Positions 18,068-27,046 of a DNA stretch of 64,000 nt are shown here, in pieces. Within the stretch, counting starts at the first letter, position 1; each line of letters opens with the position of its first letter. A program made the translations under genes and the position numbers. Under the pieces are notes generated by a model, which searched no databases, was not told where the DNA came from, and worked only from the letters and a program-made list of their open reading frames with translations. Origin of the DNA: Microbacteriaceae bacterium (GTDB lineage Bacteria; Actinomycetota; Actinomycetes; Actinomycetales; Microbacteriaceae); NCBI GenBank assembly GCA_024639935.1, contig JAHEFZ010000003.1, positions 62,001-126,000 of the forward strand, read 5' to 3'.

Positions 18068-18860
18068 CCGTCCCCTCGTTTTCGGTGTCCTCAATGTGAC
18101 CCCGGATTCGTTCAGTGACGGTGGGCTGTGGAACTCGCCGAGTAGTGCAATCGAGCACGCTCGCGGGTTGGTGGCGGACGGTGCAGATGTCATTGATGTC
18201 GGTGGAGAATCAACGCGTCCCGGTGCGGCGCGAATTGATGATGGCGAAGAGCGCCGGCGAGTTGAACCCGTGATTCGAGCACTTGTGGAAGAGGGGATTT
18301 CGGTCTCGCTCGACACGATGCGAGCCGACACCGCCCGACTTGGCATCGACCTCGGCGTCGCGTACATCAACGACGTGTCCGGAGGACTTTCTGACTCCGC
18401 GATGCTCGGAGTTATCGCCGAAAGCGAGGTAACCTACATCGCAATGCACTGGCGTGGTGAAAGCGACACTATGGACGCGAATGCCAACTACAGAGACGTC
18501 ACGCGAGATGTCCTTTCCGAGTTGCGTGTGCGAATTGACGCGATTCACATCGCCGGAATCGCCCCCAGCAAGTTGTGGATTGACCCAGGACTCGGATTCG
18601 CCAAAACTGCCGACCACAACTGGCAACTTCTGCGAGACCTCAACCAGCTCGTCGCGTTGGGATATCCAGTTCTCGTTGGGGCGTCCCGCAAGCGATTCCT
18701 CGCGCCCTTTGGCGAGCTGCCGACCGATCGCGATCAGGCGACCGCAATCATCAGCGTCCTATCCGCCGAAGCGGGCGTGGCCGCGGTTCGTGTTCACGAT
18801 GTCGCTCGCACGGTAGGGGCACTTCAGGTTCGACATTCCTGGTGGGGCGATTCGAGATGA
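18060..18860 (+). CDS. folP: Dihydropteroate synthase
   Basis: A 266-residue TIM-barrel enzyme joining pterin pyrophosphate to p-aminobenzoate, the sulfonamide target. Signatures: GVLNVTPDSFSDGG at 9-22, DVGGESTRPGA near 46, DPGLGFAKT near 176, and GASRKRFL near 205. It overlaps folE (8 bases) and folB (4 bases). Confidence 0.97.
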   Translation: MANRPLVFGVLNVTPDSFSDGGLWNSPSSAIEHARGLVADGADVIDVGGESTRPGAARIDDGEERRRVEPVIRALVEEGISVSLDTMRADTARLGIDLGVAYINDVSGGLSDSAMLGVIAESEVTYIAMHWRGESDTMDANANYRDVTRDVLSELRVRIDAIHIAGIAPSKLWIDPGLGFAKTADHNWQLLRDLNQLVALGYPVLVGASRKRFLAPFGELPTDRDQATAIISVLSAEAGVAAVRVHDVARTVGALQVRHSWWGDSR

Positions 18861-19210
18861 CCGACGAAATTCGCCTCCGCGGCCTTCGGGCGTTCGCGCA
18901 CCACGGTGTTTTCGACGACGAACGCACGAATGGCCAAGAATTCATCATCGACGTCGACGCTCGCGTTTCACTGTCGGGTTTGGGCGATGACATCGCACAA
19001 ACGATTCACTACGGTGAACTCGCTGTCGCCATCGTCGAGGCGGTCGAGACCGACCCGGTGGACCTCATCGAAACTGTTGCAGAGCGCGTCGCCACCATCG
19101 TTCTCGGGTTTGGTGCGCTATCCACTCGTGTCGAGATTCACAAGCCGAGCGCGCCCATAACTGTGAGGTTTGAGGATGTGTCCGTTGTGATTGAACGGGG
19201 TCGATTGTGA
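18857..19210 (+). CDS. folB: Dihydroneopterin aldolase
   Basis: A 117-residue enzyme that cleaves dihydroneopterin to hydroxymethyl-dihydropterin. It carries the conserved GLRAFAHHGVFDDER start and the catalytic-site KPSAPI near residue 98. The ATG at 18857 overlaps the folP stop as ATGA; a GTG at 18842 would add five residues but lies inside folP. The end overlaps folK as GTGA. Confidence 0.95.
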   Translation: MTDEIRLRGLRAFAHHGVFDDERTNGQEFIIDVDARVSLSGLGDDIAQTIHYGELAVAIVEAVETDPVDLIETVAERVATIVLGFGALSTRVEIHKPSAPITVRFEDVSVVIERGRL

Positions 19211-19674
19211 TCCGAGCAGTCATTGCGATGGGTGCGAATCTGGGGGACCGCGCTGCCACCATCGCGAGCGCGCTGGAACGCCTCGGCGCGACCAACGGCG
19301 TTGACATTGTCTCGGTGTCCGAACTCGTTGAGACCGTCGCCATGAGACCGGACGGACCTGATGACTCTCACCCCGACTATCTCAACGGTGTTGCGATTCT
19401 CCACACGACCCTGTCCGCCTCGGGTCTTCTCGCAGTTCTTCACGCAATCGAAAGCGTTCACGGTCGAACCCGCACCGAACTGTGGGGCGACCGGACCCTC
19501 GACCTGGATCTCATCGTGTTCGGCGACGTGATCGAGGAGGGAAACCTCGTGATCCCACACCCGCGCGCTCACGAGCGCTCGTTCGTGCTTGGCCCGTGGT
19601 TGACTCTCGACCACGACGCGGTGATCCCGGGGCGAGGACTCGTGCGCGAACTCGCGGCGGCGGTGTCCGCGTGA
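19207..19674 (+). CDS. folK: HPPK, 2-amino-4-hydroxy-6-hydroxymethyldihydropteridine pyrophosphokinase
   Basis: A 155-residue kinase activating the pterin for FolP. Family motifs: MGANLGDRAATI at the N-terminus, TELWGDRTLDLDLI near 91, and IPHPRAHERSFVLGPW near 117. GTG start coupled to the folB stop. With folE, folP and folB it completes the pterin branch in one operon. Confidence 0.96.
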   Translation: MIRAVIAMGANLGDRAATIASALERLGATNGVDIVSVSELVETVAMRPDGPDDSHPDYLNGVAILHTTLSASGLLAVLHAIESVHGRTRTELWGDRTLDLDLIVFGDVIEEGNLVIPHPRAHERSFVLGPWLTLDHDAVIPGRGLVRELAAAVSA

Positions 19675-20126
19675 AAAAGACGAATGCACTTTTCCTGGTC
19701 GTGCTCACGCCGTTGGCGTTCGGATTCGGGTTCGCGCTCGATTGGCTGCTGGTTAGCAGCGGCCGGATGGCCGTCATGGTGCCGTGGACATTGTCGATTT
19801 GCCTTGTTCTCATCGGAATCGCGATTCTGGCGCTGGGTGCGCGCGTTCGCATGGCGGTGAAGCCGGTGAAGGGTCGCCGAATTGACCCCATCGCCGCGGT
19901 GACGATAGTTCAGTTGGCCAAGTCGTCTGCTGTCGGAGGGACGGTTCTCTTCGGTGCGACCGTCGGGTTCCTGGCGTTCTCGACATCACGACCCGTTGTC
20001 GTCGATTCCGTTATTCCTCCCACCATTGGTGGTGTTGTCGCATCACTCGTGCTCGTTGTTGCCGCTCTCGTCGCCGAGTGGTGGTGTGTTTTGCCCCCTC
20101 AAGACCCGGACGGAGAACCCGCATGA
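19671..20126 (+). CDS. DUF3180 family membrane protein
   Basis: A 151-residue protein with four predicted membrane helices (about 5-27, 35-55, 80-100 and 115-140) and a short acidic tail. The sequence and its place between folK and a DUF2520 gene match the actinobacterial DUF3180 family, function unknown. The GTG at 19671 overlaps the folK stop, and its own stop overlaps the next ATG as ATGA. The longer frame upstream lies inside folK and is rejected. Confidence 0.85.
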   Translation: MKKTNALFLVVLTPLAFGFGFALDWLLVSSGRMAVMVPWTLSICLVLIGIAILALGARVRMAVKPVKGRRIDPIAAVTIVQLAKSSAVGGTVLFGATVGFLAFSTSRPVVVDSVIPPTIGGVVASLVLVVAALVAEWWCVLPPQDPDGEPA

Positions 20127-20860
20127 TGACACCAGGTCGACTCGAGGTCGGGCTTGTCGGAACCGCTCCGGAACTCGCGATCCTCGGTCTTGCTCTCGCG
20201 GGCGCCGGCCATTTCCCGTGGACAATCACCGAACCTGCCCCGACCGACCGCGAACGGGTCGTCTCGTTGCTGCGCGGAGTATCAATTCAATCGCCCGCGG
20301 AGGTCGTCGCGGCCACCCAACTGGTCATTGTCGGGGCGGGCGAAGGCGAAACGGTCGCCGACATCGTTGAGTTGCTCAGCGATTCGTGGCGACCGGGGCA
20401 GATCGTTGTGCACACCTCGGCGGAACACGGTATCGGGGTCCTCGAGCCCGCGACTCGGCGCGGAGCGATTCCGCTTGCTATTCACCCCGTCCTCACCTTC
20501 ACGGGAACTTCGCTTGATTTACACCGGATGAAGGATGCCTACTTCGCCGTCACGGCACCGAGTGTCGCATTGCCCATCGCGCAAGCGCTTGTCGTCGAGA
20601 TGGGGGGCGAGCCATTCGTCATTGCCGAAGACGACCGACCCGCCTACGCCGATTCAGTGGCGACTGTAGCCGAGTTCTCGCGCGCAATTGTCGACCAGTC
20701 GACGTTCCGGCTCCAGGAAATCGGTGTCGAACACCCTGGCGCCGTGCTTCGGGCTCTCGCACACTCCGCTGTCGAAGAAGCATTGCGGGCATCGTCGGAC
20801 GGAGCAATCGATCCCATCGGTCGCTGGCTCGACGACACCACCCCAGATGACGCGGACTGA
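20123..20860 (+). CDS. Rossmann-like / DUF2520 protein
   Basis: A 245-residue protein with an N-terminal Rossmann-type strand (LEVGLVGTAPELAILGLALAGAGH), a middle segment VIVGAGEGETVADIVELL, HPVLTFTG near 133, and an all-helical C-terminal domain. This is the pattern of the DUF2520 (YlxH-type oxidoreductase-like) family found before pantothenate or lysS genes. The usual nucleotide loop GxGxxG reads GTAPEL here, so cofactor binding is doubtful. It is shorter than the roughly 290-300 residues usual for the family. Confidence 0.75.
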   Translation: MMTPGRLEVGLVGTAPELAILGLALAGAGHFPWTITEPAPTDRERVVSLLRGVSIQSPAEVVAATQLVIVGAGEGETVADIVELLSDSWRPGQIVVHTSAEHGIGVLEPATRRGAIPLAIHPVLTFTGTSLDLHRMKDAYFAVTAPSVALPIAQALVVEMGGEPFVIAEDDRPAYADSVATVAEFSRAIVDQSTFRLQEIGVEHPGAVLRALAHSAVEEALRASSDGAIDPIGRWLDDTTPDDAD

Positions 20861-20910
20861 ATTCGACCTCGGCTCGACGACACTACCAATCGGCACAGCC
20901 CCCGAAACGG

Positions 20911-20916
20911 TAACCT
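20911..20916 (+). promoter_or_regulatory. -10 box (TAACCT) before lysS
   Basis: TAACCT in the 79-base gap before lysS would start a transcript with a leader of about 20 bases carrying an AGAAGGGG ribosome site. Confidence 0.4.
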
Positions 20917-20939
20917 TGTCAGGTACCAGAAGGGGCGCC

Positions 20940-22427
20940 ATGACTGACGAGACCGAACTCTCGGCCGAAGAGATTATCGAACAGAAGGCTGTTCGCCTCG
21001 CAAAGCGCGCCACTCTTCTGGAAACGGGGGAGGCCTATCCCGTCTCGGTTCCCGCCACCGACACGATCGGTGCCGTTCGGGCCGCCAACGAGGGTCTCGA
21101 TATCGATGTTGCGACGGGTGTCACCGCCGCGCTGGCGGGTCGCGTCGTCCACTCTCGCAACACAGGAAAACTTTGTTTCGCCGCCTTACAGTCGGGTGAC
21201 GGTGAGCGCATCCAGGCGATGCTGTCACTCGATGTCGTTGGCGAGGATGCCCTCGAACGCTGGAAGGAGCTTGTTGACCTTGGCGATCACGTGTTTGTCA
21301 AGGGCGAGATCATCACCTCGAAGCGCGGAGAATTGTCGATCCTCGTGTCGGAATGGCAGATGGCGGCAAAATCACTATTGCCGCTGCCGAATCTGCACGC
21401 CGAATTGAACGAAGAAACGCGGGTCCGCCAGCGCTACCTCGACCTCATCGTTCGCGACCAAGCTCGTCACAATGTTGTGACCCGCTCAACGGTGATGGCT
21501 TCGTTGCGCAAGACATTCGCCCAACACGGGTTCCTTGAAATCGAAACTCCGATGCTCCAGACGATGCACGGCGGAGCAGCCGCTCGTCCGTTCGTCACCC
21601 ATTCGAATGCTTTCGATATGGAACTGTTTTTACGTATCGCCCCGGAACTTTTCCTCAAGCGCGCTGTCGTCGGCGGAATTGAACGAGTCTTCGAGATCAA
21701 CCGCAACTTCCGAAACGAAGGCGCCGACTCGACCCACAGCCCCGAATTCGCGATGCTCGAGTTTTATCAGGCGTACGGTGACTACAACACCGTTGCCGAC
21801 CTCACTCAGGAAATGATTCAGAATGCGGCCATCGCCGTGGCTGGATCGCACATCGTGACGTGGAATGACGGAACCGAGTACGACCTCGGTGGGGACTGGG
21901 AGCGCATCTCGATGTACGAATCTCTCAGCACCGCCGTTGGCACCGAAATAACCCCCGAGACGCCGACGAGTACCCTCGAAACGATGGCGAAGGCCATCGA
22001 CATTGACGTCCAACACCCGACACACGGCAAACTCGTCGAGGAACTGTGGGAACACCACGTCAAGGGCGACCTTGACCGTCCCACGTTCGTCATGGACTTC
22101 CCCATCGACACGAGCCCGCTCGTGCGCGAACACCGATCGAAGCCCGGTGTCGTTGAAAAGTGGGACTTGTATGTTCGCGGGTTCGAACTCGCGACCGGCT
22201 ATTCCGAATTGGTCGACCCCGTCATCCAGCGGGAGCGATTTGTTGAACAAGCAAAGCTCGGAGAGCGCGGAGACGTTGAGGCAATGCGCCTCGACGAGGA
22301 TTTTCTGCGCGCCCTCGAACACGGAATGCCGCCGTGCGGTGGCCAGGGAATGGGAATCGACCGCCTGCTCATGGCGCTGACCGGTCTCGGCATTCGCGAA
22401 ACAATCCTGTTCCCCTTGGTGAAGTAG
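20940..22427 (+). CDS. lysS: Lysyl-tRNA synthetase (class II)
   Basis: A 495-residue class II synthetase that charges tRNA-Lys. It has an OB-fold anticodon-binding domain (about 50-150), RQRYLDLIV opening the catalytic domain, motif 2 FEINRNFRNEG near 260, and motif 3 GMGIDRLLMALTG near 470. The start MTDETELS was chosen because everything upstream in frame is antisense to, or inside, the DUF2520 gene, and a ribosome site AAGGGG precedes this ATG. A small membrane protein follows seven bases later. Confidence 0.97.
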   Translation: MTDETELSAEEIIEQKAVRLAKRATLLETGEAYPVSVPATDTIGAVRAANEGLDIDVATGVTAALAGRVVHSRNTGKLCFAALQSGDGERIQAMLSLDVVGEDALERWKELVDLGDHVFVKGEIITSKRGELSILVSEWQMAAKSLLPLPNLHAELNEETRVRQRYLDLIVRDQARHNVVTRSTVMASLRKTFAQHGFLEIETPMLQTMHGGAAARPFVTHSNAFDMELFLRIAPELFLKRAVVGGIERVFEINRNFRNEGADSTHSPEFAMLEFYQAYGDYNTVADLTQEMIQNAAIAVAGSHIVTWNDGTEYDLGGDWERISMYESLSTAVGTEITPETPTSTLETMAKAIDIDVQHPTHGKLVEELWEHHVKGDLDRPTFVMDFPIDTSPLVREHRSKPGVVEKWDLYVRGFELATGYSELVDPVIQRERFVEQAKLGERGDVEAMRLDEDFLRALEHGMPPCGGQGMGIDRLLMALTGLGIRETILFPLVK

Positions 22428-22433
22428 GCGATA

Positions 22434-22613
22434 GTGATTCAAGACTTCTGGGGTAACGCCATCTTCTCGGTCACCCCGACCATCCTCATGGGAATAATTT
22501 TTTGGTTCATCATGCGCAGTATCCTGCGCGCCGACCGAACCGAGCGCGACACTCTCAAAAAATACGAGGCCGAAGAGCGCGAACGCCGCGGCCTTCCGCC
22601 CAAGAAGGACTAG
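22434..22613 (+). CDS. Small membrane protein downstream of lysS, 59 aa
   Basis: GTG start six bases after the lysS stop. The product has one membrane helix (about residues 10-32, FSVTPTILMGIIFWFIM) followed by a basic/acidic helix ending RRGLPPKKD. Similar one-helix proteins sit behind lysS in many Actinobacteria; no function is known to me. Its stop abuts the kptA stop on the other strand. Confidence 0.75.
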   Translation: MIQDFWGNAIFSVTPTILMGIIFWFIMRSILRADRTERDTLKKYEAEERERRGLPPKKD

Positions 22614-23183
22614 TTAGGCGCGTTCCTCGGGAACGGCGATTTTCCAGAGCAATTTGGCGGGTACATACGTCGTCAACCACACCGACGAATCGGGACTGGT
22701 TCGACCGACGGGTTCAGGAAGTGCAGTAGTTTCGATTTCGAAAAGCGCGAGCGGAACCCCACGCCGCTGTCCGACCTGAACCGCACGCATCGGGTCCTCG
22801 GATAGGTGAATGTACAGCCGTTTTTGTGGAAGCAGACCTTCTTTTCGGTCCAGAATCGCCTCGAGGTTATAGTCCGGGGTCGCGTGATACAGGTACTTCG
22901 GTGCGCGATCAGTGTCAGTGAGTTCGAGGTTCACCCCCGGCTGGCTGTGGCCATAAAACGCGCGAGCCTTCGTTCCGTCGATACTCAGTTCAAAGCGGTC
23001 GTTACCGCCCGGACCGACCTCGCGCACGACGTCTTCGGCCGTCGCCACAATGCCGTCCTTTGCGAGGCGCTCGACGATGTTCTCAATCGGCAACCACCCC
23101 ACCGAGTCGACCTCGACGTCATCGGCGTGACGCAGGATGAACGCAATGGCGCCACCGAGGCGCTGGCCGTTATTACGGGACAT
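22614..23183 (-). CDS. kptA: RNA 2'-phosphotransferase, Tpt1/KptA family
   Basis: A 189-residue enzyme that moves an internal RNA 2'-phosphate to NAD, giving ADP-ribose 1'',2''-cyclic phosphate. The family's catalytic residues can be placed: LRH near residue 18, R and GHS in KARAFYGHS near 77, YHATPDYNLEAIL near 102, YIHLSEDP near 128, and RR near 140. In eukaryotes it finishes tRNA splicing; its bacterial substrate is not established. No RNA ligase lies nearby. The start is backed by a TACGAT box 6 bases upstream. Confidence 0.9.
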   Translation of the reverse strand: MSRNNGQRLGGAIAFILRHADDVEVDSVGWLPIENIVERLAKDGIVATAEDVVREVGPGGNDRFELSIDGTKARAFYGHSQPGVNLELTDTDRAPKYLYHATPDYNLEAILDRKEGLLPQKRLYIHLSEDPMRAVQVGQRRGVPLALFEIETTALPEPVGRTSPDSSVWLTTYVPAKLLWKIAVPEERA

Positions 23184-23189
23184 TCTTCG

Positions 23190-23195
23190 ATCGTA
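23190..23195 (-). promoter_or_regulatory. -10 box (TACGAT) of kptA
   Basis: TACGAT on the minus strand, 6 bases before the ATG at 23183; leaderless spacing. Confidence 0.55.
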
Positions 23196-23273
23196 CGGTG
23201 GCGGACGGCCAATGGCTGGCGTACACGGGTTTTGCCCTTGGCGAAATCACCCCACCGCCCCAGTTCGCGTTGT

Positions 23274-23279
23274 TACCCT
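23274..23279 (+). promoter_or_regulatory. -10 box (TACCCT) of clpC
   Basis: TACCCT lies 41 bases before the clpC ATG, leaving a short leader with a strong AAGGAG ribosome site. Confidence 0.45.
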
Positions 23280-23320
23280 CGCAGTAAAGGCGCGCAACTG
23301 TGTGCGAAGGAGATGACGCG

Positions 23321-25873
23321 ATGTTTGAACGTTTTACTGACCGGGCCCGTCGAGTGGTCGTGCTTGCCCAAGAAGAGGCGAAGCAGCTTAATCACAACTA
23401 CATCGGTACCGAGCACATCCTGCTGGGTCTCATTCGCGAGGGCGACGGCATCGCCGCAAAGGCGCTCGCCGAACTGAACATCTCGATCGACAACGTTCGC
23501 GAACAAGTCCAGGAAATCATCGGCCAGGGTCAGACGGCCCCGACCGGACACATCCCGTTCACGCCGCGCGCCAAGAAGGTCCTCGAACTGAGCCTCCGCG
23601 AGGCTCTTCAGCTCGGACACAACTACATCGGCACCGAGCACATTCTGCTGGGTCTCATTCGCGAAGGCGAGGGCGTTGCCGCCCAGGTTCTCGTGAAGCT
23701 CGGTGCGGACCTCACCCGGGTTCGCCAGACCGTCATCCAATTGCTCTCGGGTTACCAGGGCAAAGAATCGGCGGTTGTCGGCGGAACCGAGTCGACGTCG
23801 AACGACAAAGGCTCGACGATTCTCGACCAATACGGGCGCAACCTCACTCAGGCCGCACGCGACGGCAAGCTCGACCCGGTCATCGGGCGCGAGAAGGAAA
23901 TGGAACGCGTCATGCAGATCCTTTCCCGACGCACCAAGAACAATCCGGTCCTCATCGGCGAGCCGGGTGTCGGAAAGACCGCGGTCGTGGAAGGGCTCGC
24001 GCAGTCGATCGTCAAGGGCGAAGTTCCCGAGACGCTCAAGGACAAGCAGGTGTACACGCTCGACCTTGGAAGCCTCATCGCCGGAAGCCGTTACCGCGGT
24101 GACTTCGAGGAACGCCTCAAGAAGGTCACCAAGGAAATTCGCAACCGCGGCGACATCATTGTCTTCATCGACGAAATTCACGCACTCGTCGGTGCGGGTG
24201 CGGCGGAAGGCGCGGTTGACGCGGCTAGCATTCTCAAGCCGATGCTTGCTCGTGGCGAACTACAGACCATCGGTGCGACGACACTCGACGAATATCGCAA
24301 GTACTTCGAAAAGGACGCGGCCCTCGAGCGCCGTTTCCAGCCCGTGACCGTCAACGAACCGTCGGTTGCTCACACCATCAATATCCTGAAGGGACTTCGC
24401 GACCGCTATGAAGCGTTCCACAAGGTGTCGATTTCGGATGCCGCACTGACCGCGGCGGCGACTCTCGCCGACCGATATGTGCAAGACCGTTTCTTGCCCG
24501 ACAAGGCAATCGACCTCATTGACGAAGCGGGAGCCCGCTTGCGTCTGTCGATCCTGTCGTCTCCCCCGGAATTGCGGGAATTTGACGACAAGATTGCGGC
24601 GGTTCGTTCCGACAAGGAAAAGGCCATCGAGAATCAGGACTTTGAAGGCGCGGCGAAGGCACGCGACGAAGAAAAGAAGCTTCTCGGTGAGCGACTTCGC
24701 CTCGAGAAGGAATGGCGCAAAGGCGAAAAGGGTGAATTGGGGACTGTCGACGAAGGAATCATCGCCGAAGTCCTCGCCCAAGCAACAGGTATCCCCGTGT
24801 TCAAGCTGACCGAAGAGGAAAGCGCACGCCTGCTCATGATGGAGAAGTCGTTGCACCAGCGCGTCATTGGCCAAGAAGAGGCGATTGCCGTGTTGTCGAA
24901 GACAATCCGCCGCACGCGTGCGGGGCTCAAGGACCCGAAGCGCCCGTCCGGTTCATTCATCTTCGCCGGCCCAACCGGCGTCGGAAAGACCGAACTTGCC
25001 AAAGCTCTTGCCGAGTTCCTGTTTGACGACGAGGACGCGCTCATCTCACTCGACATGTCGGAATACGGGGAAAAGCACACCGCGTCGCGGTTGTTCGGTG
25101 CCCCTCCTGGATACGTCGGATTCGAAGAGGGCGGACAACTCACCGAGCGCGTCCGCCGCAAGCCGTTCTCAGTCGTCTTGTTTGACGAAATCGAAAAGGC
25201 ACACCCCGACATCTTTAACTCACTGTTGCAGGTTCTTGAGGAAGGCCGTCTGACCGACGGTCAAGGACGAGTCATTGACTTCAAGAACACGGTGATCATC
25301 ATGACGACCAACCTCGGTACGAAAGACATCACCGGCGGTCCCGTCGGTTTCACCCTTCAGGGTGACTCAGAGCAGTCCTACAAGGCGATGCGCTCGAAAG
25401 TCATCGAGGAACTCAAGAAGCACTTCAAGCCAGAGTTCCTCAACCGCGTCGACGAAACCATTGTCTTCCCGCAGCTTTCGCAAGACGAACTGCTACAGAT
25501 TGTTGATCTGTTCGTGCGCCGACTGCGCGAGCGCATGCTCGACCGGGACATGACGCTCGATGTCACGGACGCCGCTCGTCGCCAACTTTTGACGATTGGC
25601 TGGGACCCGATGCTCGGGGCTCGACCACTTCGTCGTGCAATCCAGCACGAGGTCGAAGACATGCTGTCGGAAAAGATTCTCAACGGGGAACTCGCTATCG
25701 GGCAACATGTCCTCGTCGACTTCGTGAATGACGAATTCACCGCGGTGATGACTGGTTCAATTCTCCCCACGGACGAACCCATCACGGGACGCCCGTCGAA
25801 ATCGGCAAAAGTTCCAGTGGATTCGACTCCCGATGTTACGGTTGATTCCGCGGAAGACGCTCCATCGGAATAG
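23321..25873 (+). CDS. clpC: ATP-dependent Clp protease ATPase subunit ClpC
   Basis: An 850-residue AAA+ unfoldase that feeds proteins to ClpP. The N-terminus has two Clp N repeats (about 1-145, each with [14 protein letters not shown]). AAA-1 has Walker A GEPGVGKT near 213; a UVR-type coiled coil lies near 440 ([14 protein letters not shown]); AAA-2 has GPTGVGKT near 551 and the [16 protein letters not shown] segment. The C-terminal tail is acidic. The start [11 protein letters not shown] matches the family's usual N-terminus, with AAGGAG upstream. Confidence 0.97.
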   Translation: MFERFTDRARRVVVLAQEEAKQLNHNYIGTEHILLGLIREGDGIAAKALAELNISIDNVREQVQEIIGQGQTAPTGHIPFTPRAKKVLELSLREALQLGHNYIGTEHILLGLIREGEGVAAQVLVKLGADLTRVRQTVIQLLSGYQGKESAVVGGTESTSNDKGSTILDQYGRNLTQAARDGKLDPVIGREKEMERVMQILSRRTKNNPVLIGEPGVGKTAVVEGLAQSIVKGEVPETLKDKQVYTLDLGSLIAGSRYRGDFEERLKKVTKEIRNRGDIIVFIDEIHALVGAGAAEGAVDAASILKPMLARGELQTIGATTLDEYRKYFEKDAALERRFQPVTVNEPSVAHTINILKGLRDRYEAFHKVSISDAALTAAATLADRYVQDRFLPDKAIDLIDEAGARLRLSILSSPPELREFDDKIAAVRSDKEKAIENQDFEGAAKARDEEKKLLGERLRLEKEWRKGEKGELGTVDEGIIAEVLAQATGIPVFKLTEEESARLLMMEKSLHQRVIGQEEAIAVLSKTIRRTRAGLKDPKRPSGSFIFAGPTGVGKTELAKALAEFLFDDEDALISLDMSEYGEKHTASRLFGAPPGYVGFEEGGQLTERVRRKPFSVVLFDEIEKAHPDIFNSLLQVLEEGRLTDGQGRVIDFKNTVIIMTTNLGTKDITGGPVGFTLQGDSEQSYKAMRSKVIEELKKHFKPEFLNRVDETIVFPQLSQDELLQIVDLFVRRLRERMLDRDMTLDVTDAARRQLLTIGWDPMLGARPLRRAIQHEVEDMLSEKILNGELAIGQHVLVDFVNDEFTAVMTGSILPTDEPITGRPSKSAKVPVDSTPDVTVDSAEDAPSE

Positions 25874-25882
25874 GCGCGAGCC

Positions 25883-25888
25883 TAGACT
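25883..25888 (+). promoter_or_regulatory. -10 box (TAGACT) of the GNAT gene
   Basis: TAGACT lies 6 bases before the ATG at 25895; leaderless spacing. Confidence 0.55.
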
Positions 25889-25894
25889 GACGAC

Positions 25895-26419
25895 ATGTCA
25901 GTTTCGGTTCGTCCTGCCCGCACCGCGGACGTTGGCGCCATTGAATCGCTGATCGAGCCATTCGTCGCACAACGGATTCTTTTAGGAAAAGACGCGGTCG
26001 TTTTATACGGATCCATCCAACAGTTTGTCGTGGCGGTAGATGTCTCCGGGACGGTTGTCGGGTGCGGCGCACTTCACGTCTTATGGCGTGACCTCGGCGA
26101 GATTCGAACCGTGGCAGTCGCCGAATCCAGCCGGGGAAAGGGTGTCGGCACAGCATTGCTGACCGCTCTGGAAGGCGCGGCGCGAACGCTCGGCCTCGAG
26201 CGCCTGTTTTGCTTGACTTTTGAGACGGCGTTTTTCGGGCGCGTGGGTTTCGACGTCATTGGCGAGGTCGGATCCGATGCCCAGACCCCGAATATCATCA
26301 CGCCCGAGGTATTTGCCGAACTCGCGCGGTCACATGACGAGGGTGTCGCCGAGTTCCTTGATCTCGCCCGCGTGAAACCCAACACTCTGGGCAATACGCG
26401 CATGCTCAAGTCGCTGTAG
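25895..26419 (+). CDS. GNAT acetyltransferase, short N-acetylglutamate synthase-like
   Basis: A 174-residue GNAT protein with the acetyl-CoA loop VAESSRGKGVGTALL near 75-90 and an FFGRVGFDVIG tail typical of amino-acid acetyltransferases. Length and layout match the short ArgA-like enzymes of Actinobacteria (Mycobacterium Rv2747 type) that make N-acetylglutamate for arginine synthesis. The closest alternative is a generic GNAT of unknown substrate. Confidence 0.75.
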   Translation: MSVSVRPARTADVGAIESLIEPFVAQRILLGKDAVVLYGSIQQFVVAVDVSGTVVGCGALHVLWRDLGEIRTVAVAESSRGKGVGTALLTALEGAARTLGLERLFCLTFETAFFGRVGFDVIGEVGSDAQTPNIITPEVFAELARSHDEGVAEFLDLARVKPNTLGNTRMLKSL

Positions 26420-26457
26420 GTTCGGCGCGTCACCTGAAATCACCCATTCGACGCGCG

Positions 26458-26463
26458 TACCCT
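26458..26463 (+). promoter_or_regulatory. -10 box (TACCCT) of the 26470 gene
   Basis: TACCCT lies 6 bases before the ATG at 26470; leaderless spacing. Confidence 0.55.
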
Positions 26464-26469
26464 CGGAAT

Positions 26470-27036
26470 ATGAACGCGTTTCTCGATCCCGCAGGGCCAC
26501 TTCCCCCCTCGGTTTACTGGCGTCGACGGGCGATTGTGCTCGTCCTCGCCATATTGGTGTTCGCGGGAGTCTGGACCCTATTTTCGGCTTTCAACGCGAG
26601 TCCGGCCACAACCCCTGTCGCGTCCCCGACTGCTGGCACGGTCGCGGCGTGCAATTCGAGCGATATTTCGCTTCGGGCCGAAACGAACCAAGAGTCCTAC
26701 GCTGCGGGCGAATTTCCCAAGTTTTCGATGACGATTACCAATGCGGGGACGACAGCCTGCACGCTCGAGGTCGGTACGGATGTGCAAAAGTACATCATCA
26801 TGAGCGGATCGGACTTGATTTGGGATTCGACCGTGTGCCAGGTTTCGCCGCAACCGTTTAGCCAGTTATTTGAGGCAGGACAGTCGTTGACGACGGACGA
26901 AGTTGAATGGGGGCGTGCTCGAAGCGACAACTGTGACAGTGGGACGCCCGCGGTCGGCGGCGGAGCGTCCTATCAACTGACGGTCTACGTTGGCGGCATT
27001 CAATCGACCGAAGCGAAACAGTTCATGCTGTATTAG
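26470..27036 (+). CDS. Membrane-anchored extracytoplasmic protein, unknown function
   Basis: A 188-residue protein. One helix (about 20-42, RRRAIVLVLAILVFAGVWTL) is followed by a Thr/Pro/Ala-rich linker and a beta-rich domain with Cys residues (near 60, 97, 122 and 157) that could form disulfides. It resembles DUF4232-like or other Ig-fold surface domains, but I cannot name the family. The secreted protease gene starts 10 bases downstream, so the two may be one operon working outside the cell. Confidence 0.7.
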   Translation: MNAFLDPAGPLPPSVYWRRRAIVLVLAILVFAGVWTLFSAFNASPATTPVASPTAGTVAACNSSDISLRAETNQESYAAGEFPKFSMTITNAGTTACTLEVGTDVQKYIIMSGSDLIWDSTVCQVSPQPFSQLFEAGQSLTTDEVEWGRARSDNCDSGTPAVGGGASYQLTVYVGGIQSTEAKQFMLY

Positions 27037-27046
27037 TGTCAGGAAC

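Noticed and set aside
23255-23282. ClgR-type operator before clpC
   Set aside because: CGC-like half sites are present but the spacing and inverted symmetry expected for ClgR are not.
22806-23477. 223-residue plus-strand open frame opposite kptA and into clpC
   Set aside because: Antisense to kptA, which has conserved catalytic residues, and out of frame with clpC.
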